Origin: Calonectria ilicicola
Lineage: Eukaryota > Ascomycota > Sordariomycetes > Hypocreales > Nectriaceae
Length of the DNA stretch: 64,000 bases
NCBI GenBank assembly: GCA_020809705.1
Contig: CP085829.1
Span: 6,014,001 to 6,078,000, forward strand
Direction of reading: 5' to 3'
Below the pieces are notes generated by a model. That model was not told the origin of the DNA. It worked only from the letters and a program-made list of their open reading frames with translations, and ran no database searches. The translations under genes and the position numbers were made by a program. Numbering within the stretch: the stretch's first letter is position 1; every line of letters begins with the position of its first letter. Below, piece after piece: positions 44,032 to 55,649 of this stretch.

Positions 44032-47000
44032 AAGAGCAGCAGGAGCGGCTAGGGCAACGACCCCCGGAGTTACCGAAAGAACTCCCTAAAAAAGCTCTAT
44101 ACTCTACAACTAAAGAGCAACCCCGACGACGATTAGAAATAGAAGTAAGGATTAAAGGGAAGTGGTGTAACGCTATGGTGGATAGCGGAGCTGAGCGAAA
44201 CTACGTGAATCCTCGAGTAGTTAACGAACTTCAGCTACCATGGACAACGAAAGTCGACCCGTACGAAATCATCAATATAGAAGGAACACCCTTTGGATAT
44301 AACAACGGTATTATAGACAAAAAGATTGATCACCTGAAAGTCTTCGTTGAAGGAAAGAACCAAGGAATAACCTTCGATATTGTTGATATCGGACAACACG
44401 ACCTAGTTTTAGGGTACCCATGGTTATACCGATACAACCCTAATATCTGCTGGCGTACTGGCCAGGTGCAAATACCCGAGGAGTATGATGCAGCCAGCGA
44501 TATTTCCATAAAACACGATGAGAGATCTCGAACTCCTAGCCCTGACCAAGCAGGAGACATGAGCGAAGGAGAATCTTCGCCACCCAAAGGAACAAAACAT
44601 AAACACAAGAACGGTCAGAAAAGGCAAAGACAACGAACGATCGCCTGCCTTAGAACACAGTTCCAACAAATCGATAAAAGCCTCAAAGAAATGAAGGCTG
44701 AAGCAGAAACAGACAGACTGCACAATGTACCCCCACAGTACCGAATCTATGAAAAGCTCTTCGCAGAAGAACTAGACACTGGACTACCTGAGTTTAGCCA
44801 GTGGGATCACGAAATCGTCCTTAAAGACGGATCCAACACCCGATTTTACCCTATTTATAATCTCAACCAAATCGAGCTTGATACCCTGAAGGAATACATC
44901 CAAGATATGCTCAAAAAGGGATATATCCGTATTTCAAACTCCGAAGCTGGTTACCCTGTCATGTTTGTGCCTAAGAAAAACGGGAAGCTACGCCTCGTCG
45001 TGGACTACCGACAGCTCAACGATATCACCATTAAAGATCGCACTCCACTACCATTGATTAATGAAATGAAGGATCGCCTTCATGGAGCCAACATCTTTAC
45101 TGCACTGGATCTTAAAGGAGCATACAATCTTATTCGCATTAAAGAAGGACATGAATGGAAAACCGCTTTCCGAACTAAGTTTGGACTGTTTGAATACCTA
45201 GTTATGCCTTTTGGACTCACAAATGCACCGGCATCATTTCAGCGAATGATAACCAATGTATTACGAGAACACTTAGATATCTTTGTTGTCTGCTACCTGG
45301 ACGATATCCTCATCTTCTCCAAAAACGAGGAAGAACATGAAGAACACGTTCATAAGGTCTTAAAAGCCCTCCAAGACGCCAAACTCCTGGTTGAACCAGA
45401 AAAAAGCAAGTTCCACACTCAAGAAGTAGAATTTCTAGGACACATTATCAGCCCTAACGAAATTCGCATGGACCCAAAGAAAGTTGCTGCAGTAAAAGAT
45501 TGGAAGGAACCTACTAATGTGAAGGAAGTACAAGCCTTCCTCGGATTTGCTAACTATTACCGAAGATTCATTAAGGGATTTAGTAAAATCGCCTCAGGCA
45601 TGACAGAACTAACTAAGAAAGGAATTACCTTTCGATGGGGAAATAAAGCACAACAATCATTCGAAGCCATAAAAAATGCTATTTTAGAAGAACCCATCCT
45701 TGCAATGTTCGACCCTGATAAGCCTATAGAGCTAGAAACCGATGCATCGGACTTCGCCCTAGGGGCCCAGATCGGACAACGAGATGAACAAGGAAACCTA
45801 CATCCTATAGCATTCTACTCGCATAAGCTACATGGCCCTGAGCTAAACTACCCCATCTACGATAAAGAATTCCTTGCTATTGTCAACGCTTTCAAAGAAT
45901 TCCGACAATACCTTTTAGGAAGCAACCACAAAATCACAGTATACACCGACCATAAAAACATTGCCTACTTCGCAACCACTCAAAAACTCAGTGGAAGGCA
46001 ACTACGATATGCAGAATACCTATCCGAATTCGACTATCAAATCGTTCATGTTAAAGGAACTGAGAATGGCCGCGCCGATGCGATCAGCCGCCGACCTGAC
46101 TACAACACAGAAAAACCAAAAACACAAGAAAAACTATTGATCTACAACACCAACGGAGGACTAGAACAAGCCCCAATCAGTGGAATGACAATAGAAACAA
46201 AGAAAATAATCGCCGCTATGAGAATAGGAGGATTGCCGCGTGCAACCAGAACCACTACTGCGGAAATACCCACACAACGAGTGGAACAGGGCAATCCACT
46301 ACTAAGGAAAATCGAAGAATACAATCTAGCACTTCCAGAAGAAGAAAAAACGGACTACCTACAAGTGCCAGAAGAACACCAAATGGAGTTAATAAGGGAC
46401 ATTCACGAACACCCCTTGCATGGCCACAAAGGCATCAACAAAACCCTTGAACGAGTCAAACAGACATTTTCCTTTAGTAAGATGAAAAAGAAAGTTGAAC
46501 AAGTATGTAAGGAATGCAGCCTATGTCGACACTCCAAAAACCAAGACACAAACCATACGGATTATTGCAACCATCCCCTGTCGCACAACGACCATGGGAC
46601 TCAATCACAATGGACTTTATTACCAACCTCCCTTGTCAGCAGACCCTGCTACAGGAGTATACTATGATAGTATTTTCGTTATTGTTGATCGCTTCACGAA
46701 AGCAGCATATTATCTCCCATATAATAAAGCAACAAAAGAAGAACAATTCGCCTACCTTTTCTTTCGACATATAGTCGCTATACACGGCCTACCAACCGAA
46801 ATCATATCGGATAGAGGACAACCATTTGCATCTAAGTTTTGGCAAAGCCTGATGTCCTTAATGGGGTTAAACCACAAGCTAAGCACAGCTTTCCACCCCA
46901 AACAGACGGACAAACCGAACGCCAAAACCAGGAAATTGAGCAATATCTACGATGCTACATTAACTACGAACAAACCGACTGGGTAGAAAAGTTACCTATC

Positions 47001-47677
47001 GCACAGCTAGCACATAACACATCCTACAATCACAGCATTAAGACAACACCAGCAAAAGCCAATTTTGGCTTCACACCAGATGCTTACCGAGCCCCTTAGA
47101 AGGCACAATCCAAGCAAAAGCTATGATCAAGTCAGATGATCTAAGAAAATTACATGAAGAAATGAAGACAGAACTTGAGTTCGTCCGTAACATCATGAAG
47201 AGACATTACAACCTCAAAAGGCTGAAGGGACCAACCTTTTCGGAGGGAGACATGGTCTACCTAGCAACAAAAAATCTTGCAACAAAAAGACAAAACAAAA
47301 AAATCGACTTCACGCAGATTGGACCATACCCCATTAAAAGAAAAATATCAGAAAACAACTATGAACTCGACCTCCCAGACAACATTAAAGTGCACCCTAT
47401 CTTCCACATTTCACTGCTAGAACCCGGTGACGGCATCCAAGTCAATACAGGACCCAGCTACAAACCACAAATAGAAAACCCAGAAGATCAGTGGGAAGTC
47501 GAAAAAATCCTACAAAGGAGAGAAGAAGACGGGAAATTTGAAATTAAATGGAAAGGCTATAAAGAAACAACATGGGAACCCGCGAAACATCTCACGCACT
47601 GCTCGAAGCTGCTGGAAGCGTTCCTGAGGACACAACGCCAAGCAAACCATCGAGGTCAACAGCGTTCCAATCGATAA
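44013..47677 (+). pseudogene. Pol of copy B: protease, RT, RNase H, integrase, chromodomain; integrase frame broken
   Basis: Expressed by -1 shift from gag. The first open part runs to 46667. Protease: MVDSGAERNYV (active DSG, from 44175). Reverse transcriptase: LRLVVDYRQLND, TALDLKGAYN, FGLTNAPASFQ, CYLDDILIFSK (active YLDD near 45295). RNase H: ETDASDFALGA and TDHKNIAYF. Integrase: zinc-binding HPLHGHKG and CKECSLC, then the catalytic core. From about 46545 the frame changes four times, each time as if one base were missing: about 46545, 46632, 46897 and 47093, with core motifs ([31 protein letters not shown]) in different frames. The last part (47101-47677) ends in a chromodomain, WEVEKIL...IKWKGY...TWEP, which targets integration to marked histones in related elements. 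Confidence 0.88.
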
Positions 47678-48212
47678 CATCCACTGCCCCTAAAGACTGC
47701 GCCTGAACAACGGCTTCCGACTCTACCCGATCCGCCTCTTCCAACTCATCCAAAGAAGAAAGCCCACGACGCACCATCTCCACACCCTTCGTCTTGAGTT
47801 GACGTTTCTGACGACGAAGACGGGATAAACGGTTCAAGGATTCCTGAACCTTGGCCTGAGCCGCAAGCGCCTCCGCTTGTACACGAAGGAACTCCTCCTC
47901 AGCGACCTCTTCCTCTATATCCAAACGATCGGACTCCCGATTTATCCGGTTTACTACCAAAGTCAGCAACCAACCACATTCACCACCATAAAATGACGCA
48001 CACGCAGCCAAAGACGCCTCTGAAGCATCACAGGTCCTACCACGACGAGTGCACTCGCCGCAACGGTCACCAGAATCCGGCAACATCTTGCATCGCAAAC
48101 CCTTAGAGGAACAGAATGAACACGGCATGATTTCAAAACCCGTTGAGTTAATAAGCTGAGCTCGGGCCTTGGCACGAAGACGCTGTTTGGAATCACCTGG
48201 ACCACGAGGCAT
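47592..48212 (-). CDS. Antisense ORF in copy B: Zn2Cys6-like, coiled-coil protein
   Basis: 206-aa frame on the strand opposite to gag-pol, from ATG 48210-48212 to a stop at 47592, overlapping the chromodomain end by 86 bases. Residues 31-61 place six cysteines as C-x2-C-x6-C-x9-C-x2-C-x6-C (C31, C34, C41, C51, C54, C61), the spacing of fungal Zn(II)2Cys6 clusters, with basic residues around them (SKGLRCK, TRRGRTC). Residues about 92-142 (RESDRLDIEEEVAEEEF through RLRRQKRQLK) form a predicted coiled coil, acidic then basic. The C-terminus is acidic. No retroviral family fits. It could be a DNA- or RNA-binding regulator of the element, or a captured host factor. A matching segment exists in copy A. 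Whether it is transcribed is unknown. Confidence 0.7.
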   Translation of the reverse strand: MPRGPGDSKQRLRAKARAQLINSTGFEIMPCSFCSSKGLRCKMLPDSGDRCGECTRRGRTCDASEASLAACASFYGGECGWLLTLVVNRINRESDRLDIEEEVAEEEFLRVQAEALAAQAKVQESLNRLSRLRRQKRQLKTKGVEMVRRGLSSLDELEEADRVESEAVVQAQSLGAVDVIDWNAVDLDGLLGVVSSGTLPAASSSA

Positions 48213-48293
48213 AATTAGAAAATATTTTGAAGGTTAAAAATGGGGAAACTCACACACAAGGTCGAACTAACGGGCCTTGAGGACAAGACCAAC

Positions 48294-48303
48294 AGAGGGG
48301 GGA
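48294..48303 (+). promoter_or_regulatory. Polypurine tract of copy B
   Basis: AGAGGGGGGA ends five bases before the 3' LTR, the expected place for plus-strand priming. Confidence 0.75.
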
Positions 48304-48308
48304 CATCG

Positions 48309-48703
48309 TGTTATGACCCATGACACGCCTAGGCGGTCTACGACGGCAGAACTAACACCTACCTACCCTATAGCCCCACACCAACCAATAAGGAAGCGCT
48401 CACTCGCGATCACCCATAATGTTGGTGATCACCCTGTGATCACCCATCCGATCACCAATACTTAGATAGAACCAACACAGTGAGCGCCTACTACGATAAT
48501 AGTATATAGACAGGTTAGAATCCGCCCTTATGGCCGATACTAGCCAGCTTTCAATACAACTTGGTTACCTCAATTGCGATTGACTATTACCTAACGTAAC
48601 ACTTCCATTGCTCTATTTACCATAACGCGCCTAACCATCCTGCCAACAATAAACCCTTCGTTCTGATTGGTTCATCAAGTTGGGAATTGACCAGACCGTT
48701 ACA
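48309..48703 (+). repeat. 3' LTR of copy B (395 bp)
   Basis: Same length and, by eye, the same sequence as 41802-42196; followed by ATACT. Confidence 0.95.
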
Positions 48704-48783
48704 ATACTAACCCTTCCTAAGCTTCTAATAGCTCTATCTATTATATAATATATTAATTTTCTAAAAAAGAGAAATTAAAGAAT

Positions 48784-48998
48784 TATAATAAATTAGATTT
48801 ATAACTAAAGTAAAATATAAATAGAACCATAATAAACCTCTGTTCTTATTACTAAGACTTTAACTTAACAAACTATAGAACTATTTATTTATATTTATTA
48901 TATAATATTATTATAGGTATTCTTACCCTATAGCATCTTATGCTAGTATACATTCAGTATATATGCTTGATTGGTCCTCTTGGTCCCATATCTTTACA
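48784..48998 (-). repeat. LTR of element C (right; 5' LTR in its own orientation)
   Basis: Begins TATAATAAATTAG (a mutated TGTAACAAACTAG) and ends CATATCTTTACA, followed by the duplication CTTAA. Confidence 0.82.
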
Positions 48999-51021
48999 CT
49001 TAAAATATTATTATATTTTTTTTAATTAATCTTAAGATTATAATATTAGGCTTAATTATTGGTCTTCTTAAGCTACTAATTCTAGATTAGCCTAGGTAGA
49101 TGATTTGCTTTATAGATCTTAATAGCTTCTTACTATAGACTTTTAAGTTAATTTATTTTTTAAAGAATAATTAATTTATTAGATTATAATTATAAATGTA
49201 TTTCCTTGACCTTTATAGTTTTTAATAAAGCTTTATATTAAGCTTAAATCTTAATAAAATTAATACTTATAATAAAGTTACTTAATAGCCTTATTTATTA
49301 ATTAGTTTTTCTTTTTTTATTATAATATTCTAATTAAGAAAGGTAATTTATTAAAAATACCTTATATTTATAGCATATTAATATTATTTTTAAAATAATA
49401 TTCCTAATATTAGAAATAATCTTTAATAAAGATAAATTTATAATCTTTTAATATTATTAATAAATTTAATTAATTTAATCTTAGGTATTCTAGAATTAAT
49501 TATTAATAGGTAATATTATTATAATAGAGGGATAAATTGCCCTTTGCTATTATTATTATTTAGTAATAATATAGTTAATTATAGGTTTTGTATTAGTAGG
49601 CTAAATGCTTGATTTTTTAAATCTGGATATAATATTATACTTTAAAAAGCTAGTCTTATAAATTTAAATAAATATATAAGTAAATTATAAGTAATTAAAT
49701 ATTAAATTATTTTTTTAAAGAGATTTTTATAATTATTTTTAATATATATTCTTAAATAACTAAAAAATACTAATATTAAAAGATTATATAAGGTATATTA
49801 AATATAATAATAATAGATAAATAATAATATTAAATTGAATATAATATTTAATATAATTAAAAGAGAGATAACTAGAAAAGCTATCTATTATAAGTAGGTA
49901 ATAGATCTTTTTCTCTTTTTTATAAATATTAGGTGGATATTAATATTAAAAGCTTAGGTTTATAAGGTTATAAAGTCACTTATTACAACTAAATCACTAT
50001 TAAAATATTATTTCTTTTTATTTGATTTTAATAAAGGCTCTTTATAAATATATATTAAATATATAAAATTATTTAAATATAATATTATAGTTATTAAAGT
50101 TGATTTTTAATTAAGTAAATTATATACCTAGAATAATCTTAATCTTAGTCTAAGATTTTATAAAAAAGTTTTAAAAATAACTTAAGAAGGAATTATATTT
50201 CTAATAGTATTTATAATTTTAATTTAAGTATATAATTTATAATTTAAAAGATTAATAATTTTAAAATATTAAGTTTAAGTGGTATAGATTATAAAGATTT
50301 AAATTTATTCTTAAAAATATTTAATATAAATATTATATTTATTCTTATTCTAATACTTTAAAGAACTAATATTATTAATTATAATTATCTTCTTAAATTT
50401 TATAAAGAATTTAATAATATTTTTAATATTAAAAACTTTAAATACTTTATAAGCTTTATTTATAATCTTAATAAATATCTTTTAAAATTAAAAATATTAA
50501 TTATAAAAATTAAAATATTAGATTTTTAATATATATTATTTTTTTATATTTTAAAAATATAAAAATCCTAATATAATCTTCTTAATTTATATTTTTTCAA
50601 TTAAAAAGCTAAATCTCTTAAACTATAAAATAAAAATAACTAAAATAATTTCTTTAAAGTTAAATAATAATATTAAATAACCCTAATACTTAATAAAAAT
50701 AATTAATAATAAAACTAATATTTTAATATATTAAATTATCTCTTTTAATATATTAAATTAAATAATAAATATATATATTAAAAATATATTAAATATAATT
50801 TTTAAAATTACTTATATATTATAAAAAATATTTAAATTAAATATTATAAATATATTTTTCTTTAATTTAATTTAAACTTTTACTAATATATTTTTTAAAA
50901 ATTTAAAAATCTAAAAATTATTATATTTACAAAATATAATTACAATATATAATATTTACTTAAAAATTATTTAATTTAATAGTTTTTTACAAAGCTTTTA
51001 GTAAAGGTCAGGCGAAAAAGC
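48999..51021. other. RIP-degraded interior of the outer transposon, right part
   Basis: A+T-saturated, stops in all frames. It should contain most of the outer element's transposase gene; I could not recover a motif with confidence on either strand. Confidence 0.6.
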
Positions 51022-51111
51022 TAACACAGGTTTTCCCGGCTAACACAGGTTTTCCGGGCCTACCTCGGGACGAGGTGTGAAGGCGTGCGTGCCCCACCTT
51101 ACGCCTACGGG
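51022..51111 (-). repeat. Right terminal inverted repeat (90 bp)
   Basis: Reverse complement of the left end; the one difference seen is TGTGTTAGC here against TGTGTCAGC on the left. Followed by the TA target duplication at 51112-51113. Confidence 0.9.
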
Positions 51112-51113
51112 TA

Positions 51114-51646
51114 ATCGATAGCGCCAATAATATTGATGTCTAGACCCATTACAGACTAGTCAATGACCAAGTCCATTTCAAAAACAGCCACACATTGCTT
51201 TTTCTTGAAGAACAGAGAAGAACAGAGAAGATATGAGATGAGCACGATTAAAGGCTTTGTCTTATGGCTCAGTAAGACCGCCATCTGAAAATCTCAATGT
51301 GTCCCTGCCTAAGAGAGCAACCCTAGACTAACCTGGAGAACATGAGCCTCCTGTTAAGACGTGGCTGATGCACCGCGAGGTATCTGGCACGGGTGCATGG
51401 ATGGATGGGGCGTGGCGCCATTAGCGTGAGCAATGAATACGCGTTCCCACCACATAAATCCGATGGTGGCTTTTCCTTTCTTTTTTGGCGTTGCTCTTAA
51501 TTTTTTTTCTTAAATCCCCTTTCTTTTTCTCCCAAATTCGGGTGAATCTGCGCCCCTCCCGACTGTTTTTCTCAAGAGTTTTTCAGATCCCTTTCTTAGC
51601 ACACGTTTGTCACTACGTGCGCCCTTTCTCGATACGAAATGGTAAT
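51114..51646. other. Right flank of the island; promoter of the Cas1-like gene
   Basis: Normal base composition resumes at once after the TA. Pyrimidine-rich leader (CTTTCTTTTTTTGG, CCTTTCTTTTTCTCC) at 51475-51535. The frame is open upstream of the chosen ATG but has no ATG there. Confidence 0.5.
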
Positions 51647-54311
51647 ATGACGCCATACATTTCGCGAATCGCATCCGCCAGCTTGGCCATATTAGTTCTT
51701 ATTTCTGCTGTCTACAGAATATTGATTCCTAACGAGGATCCTTATCGGTGTCGGAGTCTCCTCGAGACTGGGCGCTGGATTGATCCGCCAGACGAAAATG
51801 GAGATCGATTGCCCTTCGAAAATTGGCAACCAGACGGCTGCTTGTTCCACAATTATACACCTGTCGAAATCCAACAATGCGTGGACCGGCCTATTTTGAT
51901 TAGTGGAGATTCAACGTCTCGCAATCTTGGCTTTGCTATCGGCCGTCTGGTATGTTCACTGGTTTGTATAGAAACTCGTTGAGATTATTAATGCCGGCGT
52001 GTTGCAGCTTAACAGAAGCCAAGCCACCTTAGACAGAGAGAATCTCGCTGACAAGCACTCGACGGCAAACTTTACGTGGCAGGGAGTCAACGTCCAGGCC
52101 GTATGGGACCCATTTCTTCGAACTCTTGGCCGCACCCAGAGCAAGACGGAAAGTAACTACGCAAAGGCCTTGGTAGAGAAGCTTCAACAAATCCACGATG
52201 ATCGTGAAGGCGCTACGTCTAACAAATCCGGCCCGCCGTTTGCATTCTTATCTTTTGGTCCATGGTATGCCAGCTATTTCAACAATGTAACAGATCCCGT
52301 CGGAGAGTATGTTGATGCCATCTCCAATGTATCTCGGCTTGTAGGAGCACAGAGATCAAACTTCATAGTCGATCCCATGGATCCGATCGAAGGTATTGGG
52401 GACCAGATGTTCTTGGCGCCACCCGCTGGACCCTGGTACCTCGGAAATGATACCGAAATCATGGAAGACAAAATTCAGCAGGGAAAGAATGTGTTTGATT
52501 TGCAAGACTGGCTTCATAAGCATGCTGGAGACTTGAACTTGCACATTTTATGGGCTATTCCAAGGCTTTTTTTGAACCAAACCAAGGCTGTTCGGGACCC
52601 CGATCCCTCAGGATGGCACGCTGCCGAGATCGTCGTTGAGACCAAGGCCAATATGCTTCTGAACCTTCGATGCAACGCCAAGCTCGATCGTTTGAACGGA
52701 TTTCCATATAACCGAACGTGCTGTACAGACTATGGCGTCAAACCCTTTGTCCAAATAAGTTTAGTGACCGCTGTCATAGTTTATCTGGTGGTTTGCCTTC
52801 TCTGCGAAGCCTGGAGCTGTCTCACTCGTTACTCATCTACTCGATGGACATTTTTTAGTATGGATATCGGGATATTATTTCTGGCGTTGTTAATGTGTTA
52901 CTACGCCGACCGTACACAAATGATGGCCAAGGCAGCTAAATTTGGGTCTGTTGCTGAATTTGGCATTCTTTGCACGATTGGTGCCATCCTCGCTTTGGCA
53001 ACGCTACGCAGATCACAGACATCTCGTGACAACGGCGCTTCAACTATCGACACCAATCAACCATTTCTTGGTCGACACCAAATTCAGGAGTCTAAAGGGT
53101 GGATTATGGTTGTGATCCTTATTTCAAACTGGACCGGAGCTGAATCACAGTTTACTACTCCCCTAACTCGAACTCTTATTTCTGCTTACCTCTTTTTAAC
53201 CGGATACGAGCACACGACTTCATTTATGCTGAAAAAAGACTTTTCTTTTAAGAGAGCCATGACCGTTATGATACGACTTAATCTTCTCAGTTGCCTATTG
53301 GCCTATTTTATGAACACAAACTACATGTTCTATTACCTCGCACCGCTTGCCAGCTTTTGGTTCATGGTTATCTATGTCACCATGGCGATAAAACATAAAG
53401 CTCTGAACGAAGATACTCAGCTATTATTATCCAAGATTTGTATATCTACCGTTCTCGTTGTCATCATACTGGTAACGCCGCTCACCCGCTGGGCCTTTTT
53501 CGCTCTCCGCGTTACATGTGGCATCCGATGGAATCCCGAGGAGTGGGTAGATCGGGCGTCAGCAGAGATTCTTCCGGTCTATGCTGGAATGCTCATGGCA
53601 ATCGCCAGGCTAAAGATGAAAGAAGCCCTGAAACCAATATTAAGATATTCACTGGCGATAGTCAGCGTAATGGGTATTTGTGGATCCGGATATGCGTATC
53701 GGTTGGGCGCCGAGCATACTTGGGTCTCTGCTCTATCAATTATCCCCATTGTTTCTTATGTCGCCATTCGAAACGCCTCTCCTATACTTCAAAACTATCA
53801 CTCAAAAGCAATGGCCTGGATCGGGAAATGTTCATTGGAGGTTTACACTCTTCATTTCCATCTATTCTTGGCAGCTGATTCGTACGGTGTTCTACTTATC
53901 GATGCCTTCAAAGGCGACGGAACTCTTTGGGACCGATGGAGATCACTCATTATTATAGCGCCTCTCTTCTTCTGGGTTAGCTCTATGGTGAGCTCAGCTA
54001 CTAGACATCTCGTTGATTGTATTCTTTGGACCTCTCCTACACCAAGGACTACCATACCTGAGATACGCTTAAATAGTCTAGATAAATCGGCTGATTATCC
54101 TAGCGACGAAAGCGACGAGGAAGGACTTCAGGAAGATCCTCTGCTCGATGGCATAAGCTCTAGAAAACATTCGATCACGGAAGGGAAATTTACGGGGCGA
54201 ATGGGTTCTATAATATCCATGGTATGCTCCCCTCAAGCAAGGGTCGGATTAATTCTTTTAATATTGTGGATGCTCAACATCTCGAGCCCCACCCCCGCCA
54301 ATGTTTCGTAA
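51647..54311 (+). CDS. Cas1p-family polysaccharide O-acetyltransferase (multi-pass membrane)
   Basis: Related to Cryptococcus Cas1p (PF07779) and the animal sialate O-acetyltransferase CASD1; transfers acetyl groups to sugars in the Golgi. Exons 51647-51949 and 52008-54311 (GTATGT...GCAG intron, phase 0), 868 aa. ATG 51647 is the first in frame and is followed by one hydrophobic segment (residues 11-27), a signal anchor. The luminal PC-esterase-like domain has the GDSTSRN motif (Gly87-Asp88-Ser89 with the nucleophile Ser), as in SGNH hydrolases. From about residue 345 a dozen hydrophobic segments form the acyltransferase membrane domain, including WTGAESQFTTPLTR and LEVYTLHFHLFL, both typical of the family. 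The C-terminus is Ser/Asp-rich, then a last membrane span. Acceptor polysaccharide unknown. Confidence 0.9.
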
Positions 54312-55649
54312 TGAATATCAACCGGATGGGATTTCACTCCGAAGGTCCGAGACTGAAGAATGATGCATGTTGGATATTACCTAATGGAACAATTAGGTGC
54401 GAATGAGGGAGTAAGTCGGTTATTGAATCCCACACCAACAAAAGCGGCAATAGTAGGCGTTTAAATTTGGAGAGTAACCATAGCTGCCTTTTTGGAATTT
54501 GGAATTCTCTGCTAGATTATGTAAGATCCTCAGTACAATTAATTCTCCGTGCGGAGCGGAAACTTTTCCTTAGATTAAGCTCACTGTCAACTTGATTCCT
54601 CACTTCGGGTGCCCCACGTGCTGGACAATCAGCTGCATTCTTAGTTACCCGCGGCCCTGAAGGGAACCCGGATTGATTCCATGTCCCGTCGACTGTGCCG
54701 CAAGAGTAACCGCATGCAGTTGGACTCGGCTATCGGCGAAAGTTATTGTTATTGCTGCTGTCGAGTCACTCTTTGCTGAGGTAGGTAGGATAAACTTCAT
54801 GGCGGCTTGCATCCTTCCGTGGTGTCAGGTCTGTTTAATATTCTGCTCTACATGAACCATCGTATAAATAAATGCTTAAAAAGTCCCGAATATCTCCATT
54901 TATCTATCTGGCACATTGAAAGGTTCGTCGCCCGGCTGCGCTGCCACGTGGTGGTCGTTCAAGTCTGCCTGCCGATCTGACCTGTTTTTGAATGGTTCGA
55001 TCTTTAGTTTCAATTAATTAGCCTACGGAGGAATATGGAAAACGGGGCCCGATAGCCGCGGCATTCTTTTGGTTGGTCTTGGCCCTGGGAAGCCGGCATC
55101 CAAGGTTTACAGGGGGTTGGTGGCCGCACCTCGAATTCGCAATAATATATAGTTTTTCCGCAGTGGTGTGAGCCAGAGGCTGCTGCAAATGTGACATGCG
55201 CATAAATTTGTATATTGCGCTCATATTTGCGGAGAGAAATAGCACAGCAATTAATCTCCTCTGTGTGTGTTCGCTAGCGACACCCGAGGCATTGCGTCTT
55301 TTCATCTGTCCACGTTATCAGGATCATCGCTGTTTGAGAGTTTCAGCCCCCTGAACCTTGGGAGCCACAAGCGCTGTTACCCACTCCGACGGGAAGCGAT
55401 GATTATTGGAAAAAGCCGCTCCCGTCACTAATTAGTGGAGACGGTTCCTGGCGTACGTGGAAAACAAGCTTGGTTGATCCCTGTAGACCTTTTGATTCCT
55501 CTGTCGCTAATTACGAATGCCCGAATGCAGACGTAATATTTGCACTGATCTTCACATGGGTGACCCGTGGTTGGCCTTAACAGGTCGATGCCCCAGGAAA
55601 TGGTCTCGAGAGTCTTTCCTCCGCCAAGACTGAAATAATCCGAAAAATC
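54312..55649. other. Intergenic region, no gene seen
   Basis: Short frames only. CACGTG boxes at 54616 and 54945 could be bHLH sites. The right end is the promoter of the rhodopsin-family gene. Confidence 0.45.

Larger units (their letters stand above)
41802..48703 (+). mobile_element. Copy B: intact-looking Ty3/gypsy chromovirus with identical LTRs
   Basis: 6902 bases with TG...CA LTRs of 395 bases each that look identical along their length, and the five-base duplication ATACT (41797-41801, 48704-48708). Order: LTR, self-priming-type primer site, gag with a zinc knuckle, -1 frameshift signal, protease, reverse transcriptase, RNase H, integrase, chromodomain, antisense ORF, polypurine tract, LTR. 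No sign of RIP, although it sits inside a RIP-saturated island, so it inserted after the last RIP episode. Chromodomain plus self-priming points to the Tf1/sushi group (Maggy-like). Confidence 0.95.
29561..48998 (-). mobile_element. Element C: RIP-degraded Ty3/gypsy retrotransposon on the minus strand, carrying two later insertions
   Basis: Two aligned 215-base LTRs (29561-29775 and 48784-48998) are flanked by the five-base duplication CTTAA (29556-29560 and 48999-49003). Without insertions A and B, the interior is about 5.2 kb. Orientation: on the minus strand 39486-39458 reads YLNNIIIYSK, the reverse-transcriptase YLDD(I/V)xIYSK motif with both Asp codons changed GAY to AAY as expected from RIP. 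A purine tract on the minus strand (complement of TTTTCTTCTTTT, 29778-29789) touches the left LTR, as a polypurine tract should. Confidence 0.82.
28825..51111. mobile_element. Outer DNA transposon with 90-bp inverted ends, TA duplication; host of nested elements
   Basis: 28825-28914 and 51022-51111 are reverse complements over 90 bases with one visible mismatch, starting CCCGTAGGCGTAAGGTGGGG and flanked on both outer sides by TA (28823-28824, 51112-51113). Removing the nested element C leaves about 2.84 kb, heavily A+T-rich. The TA duplication and size fit Tc1/mariner-pogo (Fot1-like) elements; that assignment is inference, since no transposase can be read through the RIP mutations. Confidence 0.8.

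Noticed and set aside
28915..51021. A+T-rich island read as a centromere or mitochondrial insertion
   Set aside because: Paired LTRs, inverted ends, target duplications and alignment of copy A to copy B explain it as nested, RIP-mutated transposons.
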